Below are positions 8,848 through 16,676 of a stretch of 64,000 bases of DNA, in pieces. Under the pieces are notes generated by a model. It ran no database searches, had not been told where the DNA came from, and saw nothing but the letters and a program-made list of their open reading frames with translations. The DNA is taken from assembly GCF_010868145.1 (NCBI RefSeq), contig NZ_JAAGUY010000029.1, positions 1 to 64,000 of the forward strand. The letters run 5' to 3'. The stretch is from Nocardia cyriacigeorgica (GTDB lineage Bacteria; Actinomycetota; Actinomycetes; Mycobacteriales; Mycobacteriaceae). Within the stretch, counting starts at the first letter, position 1, and each line of letters begins with the position of its first letter. A program made the position numbers and the translations under genes.

Positions 8848-9935
8848 GTGACCGCGATACCGCCCTCGTCACCGGCGCGACCGGTTTGGTCGGCGCCGAA
8901 GTGGTGGCCAGGCTGGCTGCGGCCGGCCGTCCCATCGCCGCGATACTGCACCGCAACGGTGAGGTCATCCGCAACGACGGCACCCCGCTCGAACCGGGAA
9001 CGTCGGTCGCCGGGGATATCCGGGCCGCCGGATTCGGTCTCGCCGACCGCGACGCCGAGGACTTGGCCGAGCGGGTCGGCGTGATCGTGCACTGCGCGGC
9101 CACCACCGCCTTCGACGCGACCGATACCGACTACGAGCAGCTCAATATCGCGGGTACGGCCAATGCGATCGAGCTCGCGTTGCGCTGGCAGGTGCCGCTG
9201 GTGCATGTCAGTACCGCCTACGTGTGCGGGATGCGTGGCGGCACGATTCGGGAGGACGAACTCGAGGCCGGGCACGGGTTCGGCAACGGCTATGAGGACA
9301 GCAAGTTCCGCGCCGAACAGCTGGTGCACGCGGCCACTGAGCGCGGCCTGCAGTGGGCGATCGTGCGACCTGGCATCGTCACCGGTGCGAGCGATACCGG
9401 CGTCATCCGCGAGTACAAGAACCTCTACACCGTGGTGAAACTGATGGTGGAGGGCAAGCTGCGGTCACTGCCGGGCCGCTACGACGCGACGCTGTCGCTG
9501 GCGCCGGTGGACCATGTGGCCGACGTGGTCGCCGCGGCCGTCCTCGACTTCGATTCGGCGTCCGGGCGCACCCTGCACGCGCTCGGCCGCGACACCTTGT
9601 CTTTGCGCGAGGTTTCCGACGTGCTGGCCGAGTACCCATCGTTCGAGGTGGCGACCTTCGTACCGGAGACGAGCTTCGCCGAATCCGATCTCGCGCCGAT
9701 CGAACGCGAGTACTACCGGCGCATCGGCTCGCTCTACACCAGCTACTTCCGGCGCAGGCTGGTCTTCGACACCGAGAACGCCGATGTGCTGCTGGGTCGT
9801 CGGTCACCGGCCACCGGTAAGGAGTACCTGCGCATTTTGCTCGACTACTGTCTGGAATCCGGCTATCTCGGGGTCCCGCTGCCCTCGATCGAGGATGTGC
9901 TGGCCGGCAACGGTTTCGGTGGGGTGGGTGGATGA
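8844..9935 (+). CDS. NAD(P)-dependent extended SDR, thioester-reductase-like
   Basis: 363 residues. The Rossmann motif TGATGLVG is at residues 10-17, VIVHCAATTAFD follows the fourth strand, HVSTAYVCG carries the catalytic serine region, and GYEDSKFRAEQLV holds the Tyr and Lys. This is the pattern of the NAD-binding-4/thioester reductase branch of extended SDRs, which release carrier-bound acyl thioesters as aldehydes or alcohols; epimerases share much of it. Directly following the carrier protein with an ATGA overlap favours reductive release, but a sugar- or ketone-reducing role cannot be excluded. Confidence 0.8.
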   Translation: MSDRDTALVTGATGLVGAEVVARLAAAGRPIAAILHRNGEVIRNDGTPLEPGTSVAGDIRAAGFGLADRDAEDLAERVGVIVHCAATTAFDATDTDYEQLNIAGTANAIELALRWQVPLVHVSTAYVCGMRGGTIREDELEAGHGFGNGYEDSKFRAEQLVHAATERGLQWAIVRPGIVTGASDTGVIREYKNLYTVVKLMVEGKLRSLPGRYDATLSLAPVDHVADVVAAAVLDFDSASGRTLHALGRDTLSLREVSDVLAEYPSFEVATFVPETSFAESDLAPIEREYYRRIGSLYTSYFRRRLVFDTENADVLLGRRSPATGKEYLRILLDYCLESGYLGVPLPSIEDVLAGNGFGGVGG

Positions 9936-10852
9936 GCGAGCAACTGCGCGAGCTGCTGAGCGCACTGACCACCCAGCCGGAGAAGGTGCGCGCCTACCTG
10001 GGTGACACCTATGTGCAAGAAAGTGTCGATCAGCTCGACCGGGCCGGAGTGGATGCGGCGAAGTTCGCCAGGGAGCACTCCCTGCTGTTGCTCAAACCCG
10101 ATGCCATTGTGGCACGTTCGGTGAAGCCGACGCTGGCGTGGCTGTCCGACAACGGATTCCGGGTCGTCGATGCCGACCGCGTGCCCGCCGACCGGCTGCT
10201 GGCCCGTGCGCTCTGGTACTACTCCTGGAACATCGCTTCGACCGAGCGGCGGCGACTGGCCGATCTGCTGGTCGGCATCTGCGATGTGCTGGTGCTCGTT
10301 GTCGCCGCGGAGGACGCCGAGCTGCCCGTCCCGGTCCGGCTGACCGACGCCAAGGGCCCGACCGACCCGCGCAAACGGCAGCCGGGCGAACTGCGGCACC
10401 TGCTCGGGCGGCACAGCTACCTGCTGAATCTGGTGCACTCGCCCGACGACCCCGCCGACGTATTGCGTGAGCTGTCGATCCTGTTCGACGAAACTCGCCG
10501 CGCCGAGGTGCTCACCCACGCGGCCGCAGGCGTGGACCGATCCACCGAGGCCGCCGAACTGGCCGCAGACCTCTACGCGAGTACCCCCGCCCGTGACTTC
10601 GGCCGGGCCGAGGCCGCCCGCAGGTTGGCCGACGAACTGGAGCGCGCGAACGTCGCTCTCCCCAGCGGATTCGACCCCGAGTCCGATACCGACTGCGCAC
10701 GGTTGCTGGCTACGGCATGGGATCGGGGCGTCGAGCTCGACCCGTGGTCGGTGATCGTGCTCGGGTCCTATGTACTACCCATGCGGGTGGGGACGCAACC
10801 ACAAACGTTGCGCCCGGTGTCCGCATCCGACTGGTTGGAGGGCCGGCCGTGA
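9932..10852 (+). CDS. nucleoside-diphosphate-kinase-like protein with C-terminal extension
   Basis: 306 residues against ~140 for ordinary Ndk. Residues ~50-190 follow the Ndk fold: KPDAIV with Lys55 near the start, GPTDPRKRQPGELRHLLGR in the nucleotide loop, and NLVHSPDD whose His169 sits where the phosphohistidine of Ndk (NxxHGSDS) lies. The SPDD in place of GSDS and the poorly conserved middle suggest a specialised acceptor. About 50 residues precede and 115 helical residues follow the domain with no recognised homology. It is embedded in the operon by ATGA and GTGA overlaps. It may phosphorylate a pathway compound or be a nucleotide-binding partner; the true substrate is unknown. Confidence 0.65.
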   Translation: MSEQLRELLSALTTQPEKVRAYLGDTYVQESVDQLDRAGVDAAKFAREHSLLLLKPDAIVARSVKPTLAWLSDNGFRVVDADRVPADRLLARALWYYSWNIASTERRRLADLLVGICDVLVLVVAAEDAELPVPVRLTDAKGPTDPRKRQPGELRHLLGRHSYLLNLVHSPDDPADVLRELSILFDETRRAEVLTHAAAGVDRSTEAAELAADLYASTPARDFGRAEAARRLADELERANVALPSGFDPESDTDCARLLATAWDRGVELDPWSVIVLGSYVLPMRVGTQPQTLRPVSASDWLEGRP

Positions 10853-11850
10853 GCGTCGAGACAGTGAACGCCGACAACACCGCATCGCATGTTCGCACCA
10901 TCTCCCGAGAGCTTGCGCACCGCTGCGCGGTCTCCGAGGTGTTCGTCACCTCGCTCGACACTGTCGGTGAGGACCAATTCGTCGCCGGTGCGCAGCTACC
11001 GCGCATGCACTCCTACTACGGCGACCACGCGGGCACCCTCGCCCTTCGCCACGATCCGCTGGTGGTGATGGAAGCCGCGCGACAGGCGGCGATCGCACTG
11101 ACCCACGAGTTCTATGCCGTCCCCACCGACCGGGCGTTCCTGGTACGCACGTTCAACGGCACCGGCTCCGATACCGCGGCGTGGGATGTCGGGTTCGCCC
11201 CCGCCGATCTGGTGATGGCCGTGCGGGTTCCACGCAAACACCACGACGGGACCGATATGCACGGCGTCGATATGGTGCTCGACATCTCCTGCGGCGGCGT
11301 GCCGATGATGACGGTCGACGGGTCGTTCTCCTGGACCACCGGCGGGCGCTGGGACCGGATGCGCAGCGCATTCCGCGACAGCCTCGGTCTGGGGCCGTTC
11401 GTCGGTGCGTCCGCGCTGACCGAGCGCGCCGAAGCCGCCGAGGTGGGCCGGGAGAACTGGCGTAATGTCGTGGTCGGTCCGGTGCGCAGCGACGGCGACA
11501 CCGCCTGCGCCACGCTGGTGCCCGATATCGGCCACCCGATCCTGTTCGATCATCCGCTCGACCATGTGCCCGGCAGTCTGCTGATCGAGGCGTGCAGACA
11601 GACCGCACTGGCCATGGTGCTCACGCAAGCGCCCCGGCTCATGGGGGTGTCGAGCACCTTCGACCGCTTCGTCGAACTCGACAGTCCCGCGGAATGCCGG
11701 GCCGAGGTCATCGCCCGCACCGGCGACCGCACGGTGGTGCGCTGCGAGATCCACCAGGCAGGCGCCGTCGCGGCACGCGTGGACGCCGAATTCGCCGAGG
11801 ACGTCGTCGTCGCCGAATCGGATACCTCGATCGATAGGTCCGGTCTGTGA
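10849..11850 (+). CDS. AfsA/ScbA-type gamma-butyrolactone synthase homologue
   Basis: 333 residues starting at GTG in a GTGA overlap with the previous gene. It has two hotdog-type halves, as in the A-factor synthase family: the first around RMHSYYGDHAG and VMEAARQAAIALTHEF, the second around HPILFDHPLDHVPGSLLIEA, the latter being the most characteristic AfsA signature. Family members condense a beta-ketoacyl thioester with a glycerol-derived phosphate (dihydroxyacetone phosphate in Streptomyces) to start butyrolactone signal synthesis. In this operon the acyl group would come from the ligase and carrier protein. No TetR-type butyrolactone receptor is encoded nearby, which argues for a metabolite role or for a receptor elsewhere. 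Confidence 0.85.
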   Translation: MSVETVNADNTASHVRTISRELAHRCAVSEVFVTSLDTVGEDQFVAGAQLPRMHSYYGDHAGTLALRHDPLVVMEAARQAAIALTHEFYAVPTDRAFLVRTFNGTGSDTAAWDVGFAPADLVMAVRVPRKHHDGTDMHGVDMVLDISCGGVPMMTVDGSFSWTTGGRWDRMRSAFRDSLGLGPFVGASALTERAEAAEVGRENWRNVVVGPVRSDGDTACATLVPDIGHPILFDHPLDHVPGSLLIEACRQTALAMVLTQAPRLMGVSSTFDRFVELDSPAECRAEVIARTGDRTVVRCEIHQAGAVAARVDAEFAEDVVVAESDTSIDRSGL

Positions 11851-12479
11851 TGGGTGGTGCCGAACTGCTCACCACCACACGTGCTTTCCGGCGCAGGCTG
11901 GACCTGACCCGCCCGGTCGAGCGCCGAGACCTGCTGGAGTGCCTCGATATCGCGGTACACGCGCCGAGCGGGACGAACCGTCAGCCGTGGCGGTTCCTCG
12001 TCGTCCAGGACGAAGCGACCAAACAGCAGATCGCCGAGTACTACCGCAAGGGGTTCGCTGCCTACCTGTCCGCGCGCACTCCACGCCCGGATCAGCTCGG
12101 CGACCTCGCCTCCGGGCAATACCTGGCCGCCCATCTACACGAGGTGCCCGCACTGGTGGTGGTGTGCTCGCTCGGCCGTCCGCCGGCCGAGGCTTCATCG
12201 TTGCTGTTGGCCAGCTTCTTCGGGTCGATCTATCCGGCCGTGTGGAATTTTCAGCTGGCACTGCACGATCGGGGCCTCGGCTCCTGCTTGACCACTGCGC
12301 ACCTGGCCTATGAACGCGAGATCGCCGAGCTGCTCGACATTCCGTTCGACGAGGTGACCCAGGTGGCGATGCTGCCGGTCGCGCATCTGCTGCCCGGCGA
12401 TGCGAGCCCCGGCCGGCGGGCGCCGGCGGCCGAGGTGACCATGTGGGACCGCTGGAGTCGGAGTGAGTCAGGTGCCTGA
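11850..12479 (+). CDS. nitroreductase-family flavoprotein
   Basis: About 209 residues from ATG 11850 (a GTG three bases earlier is in frame); the ATG overlaps the AfsA-like stop. The N-terminus has the FMN-binding pattern TRAFRRRLDL and APSGTNRQPWRFLVVQ, and the middle has GSIYPAVWNFQLALHDRGLG, as in the nitroreductase/BluB-like fold. Members reduce nitro groups, enones or quinones, or act as oxidative dehydrogenases, with FMN and NAD(P)H. In this operon it probably performs a redox step on the product; the substrate is unknown. Confidence 0.8.
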   Translation: MGGAELLTTTRAFRRRLDLTRPVERRDLLECLDIAVHAPSGTNRQPWRFLVVQDEATKQQIAEYYRKGFAAYLSARTPRPDQLGDLASGQYLAAHLHEVPALVVVCSLGRPPAEASSLLLASFFGSIYPAVWNFQLALHDRGLGSCLTTAHLAYEREIAELLDIPFDEVTQVAMLPVAHLLPGDASPGRRAPAAEVTMWDRWSRSESGA

Positions 12480-13449
12480 GGGCGGGAGCGTGCGTGACCG
12501 GACAGCACCTTCCCAGGCGGAGGCCATGACCTCGCCGGCGGGCCCGATCGGCACGGTGGTCCGTATCGCGCGCTTCACCGCCGTGATGTACAAACCGCAC
12601 TATCTGCTCTATGGCGTGCTGTGGGTATTGGCGCTGGAAGGCACTGCCGCGCTGGTCACCCAACCGGATTCGAGCTGGCATCCCACCTGGGCGACGGCGC
12701 TGCGGATCGTGGTGGTCGCGTTCGTGCTGCTGTATCTGCGGATGGTCGACGAGCAGAAGGACCTCGACTACGACCGGGTGCACAACCCGGATCGGCCGCT
12801 GGTGACGGGCGCGGTCACCGCACTGGATCTGCGTGCCGCGATGGCTGTCATCGCGGTCGGTGCGATCGCGGCGAGCCTGCTGCTGTCGGTCGGTTCGGCT
12901 GTCGCCATCGCCGCGGTGCTCGTTTATGGTCTCGGGCTGTGGGGGCTGGAGCAGCTCTCCGAACCGATCCGCACCAGTATTCTGCTGAATCTGCTGGTGA
13001 CCTATCCGGTGCAGTTGCTGGTCACCGCCTATGTCGTGGTGTCTGCCACCGACACCGGCGAGGTCGAATCCGGTTGGCAGGCGGCGGCTGCCGCGGTCAT
13101 CTTCGCCGGTGCCTTCCTGCAGTTCGAATTCGCGCGTAAGACCTCGCGGACACCGCGGCCGGGGGAGATGTACTACTCCAACACACTCGGCACGGTCGGA
13201 TCGGTGGGCGCGGCGCTCGGCTGCGCGATCGTCGCTGTCGCTGCCGATCTGGTGCTGGTCCGCCCCTGGGAGCACGACGGCGCACGCGCGGTGATCAGCT
13301 GGATTCCGCTGGTGCTGCTGGTGATTCCGTTTCTCGGCGGCGGGCGTTTCCTGCGCTCGCAGGACGAGGACTATCCGGTGATACCGGCGGTGCTGTTCAT
13401 CCTCACGCTCTACCTGGCGCTCATCGGCCAGGCAGTCGTGCCGGGCTGA
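12463..13449 (+). CDS. UbiA-type membrane prenyltransferase
   Basis: 328 residues from GTG 12463, overlapping the nitroreductase by 17 bases. After a ~25-residue soluble leader there are about eight or nine hydrophobic segments. The first aspartate-rich motif is clear (DEQKDLDYD, then NPDRPLVTG), the Mg-diphosphate binding signature of UbiA enzymes. The usual second aspartate-rich loop is not evident; the matching region reads ARKTSRTPRPGEMYYSN. Family enzymes transfer a prenyl chain from a prenyl diphosphate to an aromatic or other acceptor in the membrane. It is the last gene of the operon and may attach an isoprenoid to the product or anchor it. A catalytically divergent member is possible. 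Confidence 0.75.
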   Translation: MSQVPEGGSVRDRTAPSQAEAMTSPAGPIGTVVRIARFTAVMYKPHYLLYGVLWVLALEGTAALVTQPDSSWHPTWATALRIVVVAFVLLYLRMVDEQKDLDYDRVHNPDRPLVTGAVTALDLRAAMAVIAVGAIAASLLLSVGSAVAIAAVLVYGLGLWGLEQLSEPIRTSILLNLLVTYPVQLLVTAYVVVSATDTGEVESGWQAAAAAVIFAGAFLQFEFARKTSRTPRPGEMYYSNTLGTVGSVGAALGCAIVAVAADLVLVRPWEHDGARAVISWIPLVLLVIPFLGGGRFLRSQDEDYPVIPAVLFILTLYLALIGQAVVPG

Positions 13450-13470
13450 GCAGGATCGACCGGCCGATGC

Positions 13471-14568
13471 TCAGCGCACCGGGACGGCTTCGAGCACGTT
13501 CTCCGGGGACAGGGTCGGGGTGACCGAGGCGAGAGTGAAACCGCATTCGGCCAGCAGCGCACGGTATTCGGCGGCGTTACGTTCCCTACCGCCGGTGTTG
13601 ACCAGCATCTCCAGATCGATGTACTTGCTCGGATGCGGGCGAGCGTCGTCGGGGAGGACGAGCTCGATGAGCAACAGCCGCGCCTGCGGCGACATGGCAG
13701 CGCGGACATTGCGCAGAATCCGCGTGGCCTGATCGACGGGCCAATCGTGGATGACATGCTTGAGCAGGTAGGCGTCACCGCCTTCGGGAACGGCATCGAA
13801 GAACGAACCCGCGACAACGGCACACCGGTCGGCCACCCCGAGCTCGGTCAGCCGGGGCCGGGCGTCGGCCACCACCTCCGGAAGATCGAACAGGATGCCG
13901 CGCGACTGCGGTGCCCGCCGCAGGATCTCGGTCAGCAATGCGCCGCGCCCGCCGCCCACATCGACGAGGGTGCGATAGCGGCCGAAGTCGTAGGCCGACA
14001 GCAGCGGCAGCCTGCCGAGATCATCGATACTGGTCATCGCGCGGTCGAACAGCGCACCGAGCTCGCGGTCGGTGCGCAGATAGTCGAACAGCGGGATCCC
14101 GTCGACAGTGCCGCCCACCGCGTCACCGCTGCGCACCACGTCCACCAGCTGGGTCCAGTTGTCCCGGTGGATCTTCGACCCGAAGAACAGCGCGGCATCG
14201 CGCAGGGAGACCACGGAGTCGGCCCGCAAAGCCTGCGCCATCGGCGTGAGCGCGTACCTGCCGTCGCGGCGCCTGGTGAAAATGCCGTGACTGATCAGCA
14301 GCCGCAGCAGCCGATGCAGCGCGTCCTCGTCGGCTCCGACCGCCTGCGCCAGGTCGGCGCCGTCGCGTGGTCCGTCGGCCAGCGCGTCGGCGACCCCGAG
14401 ATCCGCTGCGGCATGAATGGCCTGGGTGAGCCATCCGGCCGCCAGCATCTCCAGCAGCGCCACATGCCCGGGCACCATCCGCCGGTGCGCCGCAGCCATC
14501 ACAGTGCGTGCCCGTTCCGCCACCCGCACCAGCGCCCGCGGTGGCATTTTCGCTCGATCGGAGATCAT
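13471..14568 (-). CDS. class I SAM-dependent O-methyltransferase (family 2 type)
   Basis: 365 residues. The N-terminal ~110 residues form a winged-helix dimerisation domain (WLTQAIHAAADLGVADAL, GADEDALHRLLRLLISHGIFTRR). The SAM site is YRTLVDVGGGRGALLTEILRR, followed by GILFDLPEVVADA, and the catalytic region is AYLLKHVIHDWPVDQATRIL with the conserved His-Asp. This is the architecture of small-molecule O-methyltransferases in natural-product pathways. It converges on the UbiA gene with only 21 bases between the stops, so it may tailor the operon product although it is transcribed separately. A MerR-type regulator lies 82 bases upstream on the same strand. Confidence 0.85.
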   Translation of the reverse strand: MISDRAKMPPRALVRVAERARTVMAAAHRRMVPGHVALLEMLAAGWLTQAIHAAADLGVADALADGPRDGADLAQAVGADEDALHRLLRLLISHGIFTRRRDGRYALTPMAQALRADSVVSLRDAALFFGSKIHRDNWTQLVDVVRSGDAVGGTVDGIPLFDYLRTDRELGALFDRAMTSIDDLGRLPLLSAYDFGRYRTLVDVGGGRGALLTEILRRAPQSRGILFDLPEVVADARPRLTELGVADRCAVVAGSFFDAVPEGGDAYLLKHVIHDWPVDQATRILRNVRAAMSPQARLLLIELVLPDDARPHPSKYIDLEMLVNTGGRERNAAEYRALLAECGFTLASVTPTLSPENVLEAVPVR

Positions 14569-14650
14569 GAGACTCCATTCATCGGCATCCGCTTACCGAA
14601 GACATTACGGCCGCCAAGGTCCCGGCATACGGAAATCGACGCTCGAGCGG

Positions 14651-15433
14651 CTACCGGCGTCCCTCGGATTCATCCGAATTCGCCGCGGTGCGTTTGCGTT
14701 CGCGATCGGCGGCGGTTTCGAGGTATTCACCCAGTTCACGGCGGAGATTGGTGTCCAGCGAGCGGGCCAGGGTGCTGTGCACGGATGCGACGCTCAGTTC
14801 GCGCATCTTGTTGAGCATGGCCGTCGTCTGGGCGATCTCCTCACTGGTTTCCGGTAGCCAGCCTGGACCGTGCTCGTCGACGATATGTTTGCGCGCCGCG
14901 GTGATCATGATCTTGGTGATGTCATCGATGTGGGCGGCGACCTTGGTGTGCACGCTGATCAGAGTGCGCAGGTCGAGGCCGTATTCGTCGAGTTCGGCGA
15001 AGGAAGTCAGCAACTGGGTGTCGGTGAAAACGACGGTGTCGTTGTCGATGCGGACCAGACCCATCCGGCGCAACTGTTCGACGAGCTCGTCGGTATCGGG
15101 CCCGAGGATGGAGCCGATCAGCTCCCGCGACACCTCGAACGGCTCCTCCTTGGCCCACGTCGCCGTCACCGCGTGTTGCAGCCCGAGCACCTCGGTGAGA
15201 TCCTTACCGGTCTCCCAGCTGGTGATGAAATCGGCGATATGGGCGGTGGTGAAACCACGCTGCAGCAGTGAGTCGATCAACCGCAGCCGTTCCAGGTGCG
15301 TGTCGTCATAGATGCTGGCGCGGCCGTTCTTCCCGACCGGCGGGGGCAGCAGCCCGCGCTCCTGATAGGCGCGGACATTGCGGGTGGTGGTGCCTGCGGC
15401 GCGTGCGAGGTCATCGATGCGGTAGTTCGGCAT
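14651..15433 (-). CDS. MerR-family transcriptional regulator
   Basis: 260 residues from ATG 15433, preceded by GAGGAGG on the minus strand. The N-terminus is a typical MerR winged helix (YRIDDLARAAGTTTRNVRAY, then ERGLLPPPV and RLRLIDSLLQRGFTTAHIADF). The ~180-residue C-terminal part is helical and lacks the cysteines of metal-sensing MerR proteins, so a small organic ligand is more likely. It may control the methyltransferase just downstream and possibly the facing operon; this rests on proximity only. Confidence 0.8.
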   Translation of the reverse strand: MPNYRIDDLARAAGTTTRNVRAYQERGLLPPPVGKNGRASIYDDTHLERLRLIDSLLQRGFTTAHIADFITSWETGKDLTEVLGLQHAVTATWAKEEPFEVSRELIGSILGPDTDELVEQLRRMGLVRIDNDTVVFTDTQLLTSFAELDEYGLDLRTLISVHTKVAAHIDDITKIMITAARKHIVDEHGPGWLPETSEEIAQTTAMLNKMRELSVASVHSTLARSLDTNLRRELGEYLETAADRERKRTAANSDESEGRR

Positions 15434-15546
15434 CGGTGCACCTCCTCGCAAACCCCACCCGCGCGCCGGACCGGCGGGCGCAACGGCCGTCGACCGCCCG
15501 AGTGTAGCGCCCACCGGCAGCTGCACCGGACACCGCCGCGCGACGG

Positions 15547-16491
15547 TCAGTAACCGTGTTCCTGGTCGATAGGTGCCAACAGCTCCGAGCCCGCGGCGAA
15601 ACGGGTGACGTTCGCCGTCACATGCTGGGCGAATGCCGCCATCCGCAACCCTGGTGGATTCGAGTCATGCGGTGTGACAATGGCATTGGGCAGCTCCCAG
15701 AGCGGATGGCCGTCGGGCAACGGTTCGGGCTCGGTGACGTCGAGACCCGCGCCGCCGATGACGTCGGTACGCAACGCCTCGACCAGCGCGTCGGTATCGA
15801 CGAGGCTGCCACGCGCCACATTGATCACCCAGGACGTCGGTTTCAGCTGCGCCAGCTCCTTCGCGCCGACCAGATGGCGGGTCTCGGCAGTGGCCGGGGC
15901 CGCGATCACCACGTGATCGGTGCGGGACCACACACCTGCGAGATCGTCGGCGCGCACTGTTTCCACCGAATCGGGGGTACCAGGCCCGGCGATCGGACGT
16001 CCGGACCGGTTGACCGCGATGATCCGCGCCCCCAGCGGCGTCAACATCGGGATGAGCGCGCGCCCGATCCCACCGGCTCCCACGATGGCGACGGTGGCGC
16101 CGCGCAGCGAACCGACATGCGGGAAGAACTCCCGCTGCCGCCAGCGGTTCGCCCGCAAATGTTCTGGGAGATAACGGACTCCGGCCAGCAGCAACATCAA
16201 CGTGTGCTCGGCGACGCTGGCGGCGTATGTGCCTGCGGCGGAAGTGAATCGGACCCGAGGGAAGCGGTCGAAGACGCCGGCGTCGAACCAGTCTTCGACC
16301 CCGGCCGCGTTCAGTTGCACCCATTCGATGCCGGAGGGGAGCCGATCCGGGAATTGCGTCGGTGGACCGTTCCAGATGAGAGCACGGGCGTCGGCCGGGT
16401 CGGCGATGCGGGCGCCCGCATCGGTCACCGCCTGCTCGAGCATCGGTTGTTCACCGGGGCCGATCGCGATCGCCACACCTGTGCCGCTCAT
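15547..16491 (-). CDS. D-2-hydroxyacid dehydrogenase family protein
   Basis: 314 residues from ATG 16491, with GGAGGAGG about 8 bases upstream. Two Rossmann-like halves: the NAD site is VAIVGAGGIGRAL, and the catalytic set is visible as NVARGSLVD (Arg), DVTEPEPLP (Glu) and VTPHDSNPP (His). The family interconverts 2-keto acids and D-2-hydroxyacids with NAD(P)H, or acts on glyoxylate and hydroxypyruvate. It stands alone: the MerR gene lies on the same strand with a 113-base gap and the LigD-like gene upstream is unrelated, so no substrate is suggested. Confidence 0.85.
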   Translation of the reverse strand: MSGTGVAIAIGPGEQPMLEQAVTDAGARIADPADARALIWNGPPTQFPDRLPSGIEWVQLNAAGVEDWFDAGVFDRFPRVRFTSAAGTYAASVAEHTLMLLLAGVRYLPEHLRANRWRQREFFPHVGSLRGATVAIVGAGGIGRALIPMLTPLGARIIAVNRSGRPIAGPGTPDSVETVRADDLAGVWSRTDHVVIAAPATAETRHLVGAKELAQLKPTSWVINVARGSLVDTDALVEALRTDVIGGAGLDVTEPEPLPDGHPLWELPNAIVTPHDSNPPGLRMAAFAQHVTANVTRFAAGSELLAPIDQEHGY

Positions 16492-16676
16492 CCTCGAACC
16501 TCCTCCGTTCCCTCGCTGCCGCCCGCGTGCGGCCGTTCTCGGACCGAACTTACTCGCGGACCGTCGGGACTCGGGTCGTCGCGTGACCAGGACGCCGCTC
16601 GATCTCCACGGCAACCGGCGATCGGTTCGTCTCGCGCCCGGCCGGGGGGTCGGTCACGTGAACGGCCTGCTGCCGG

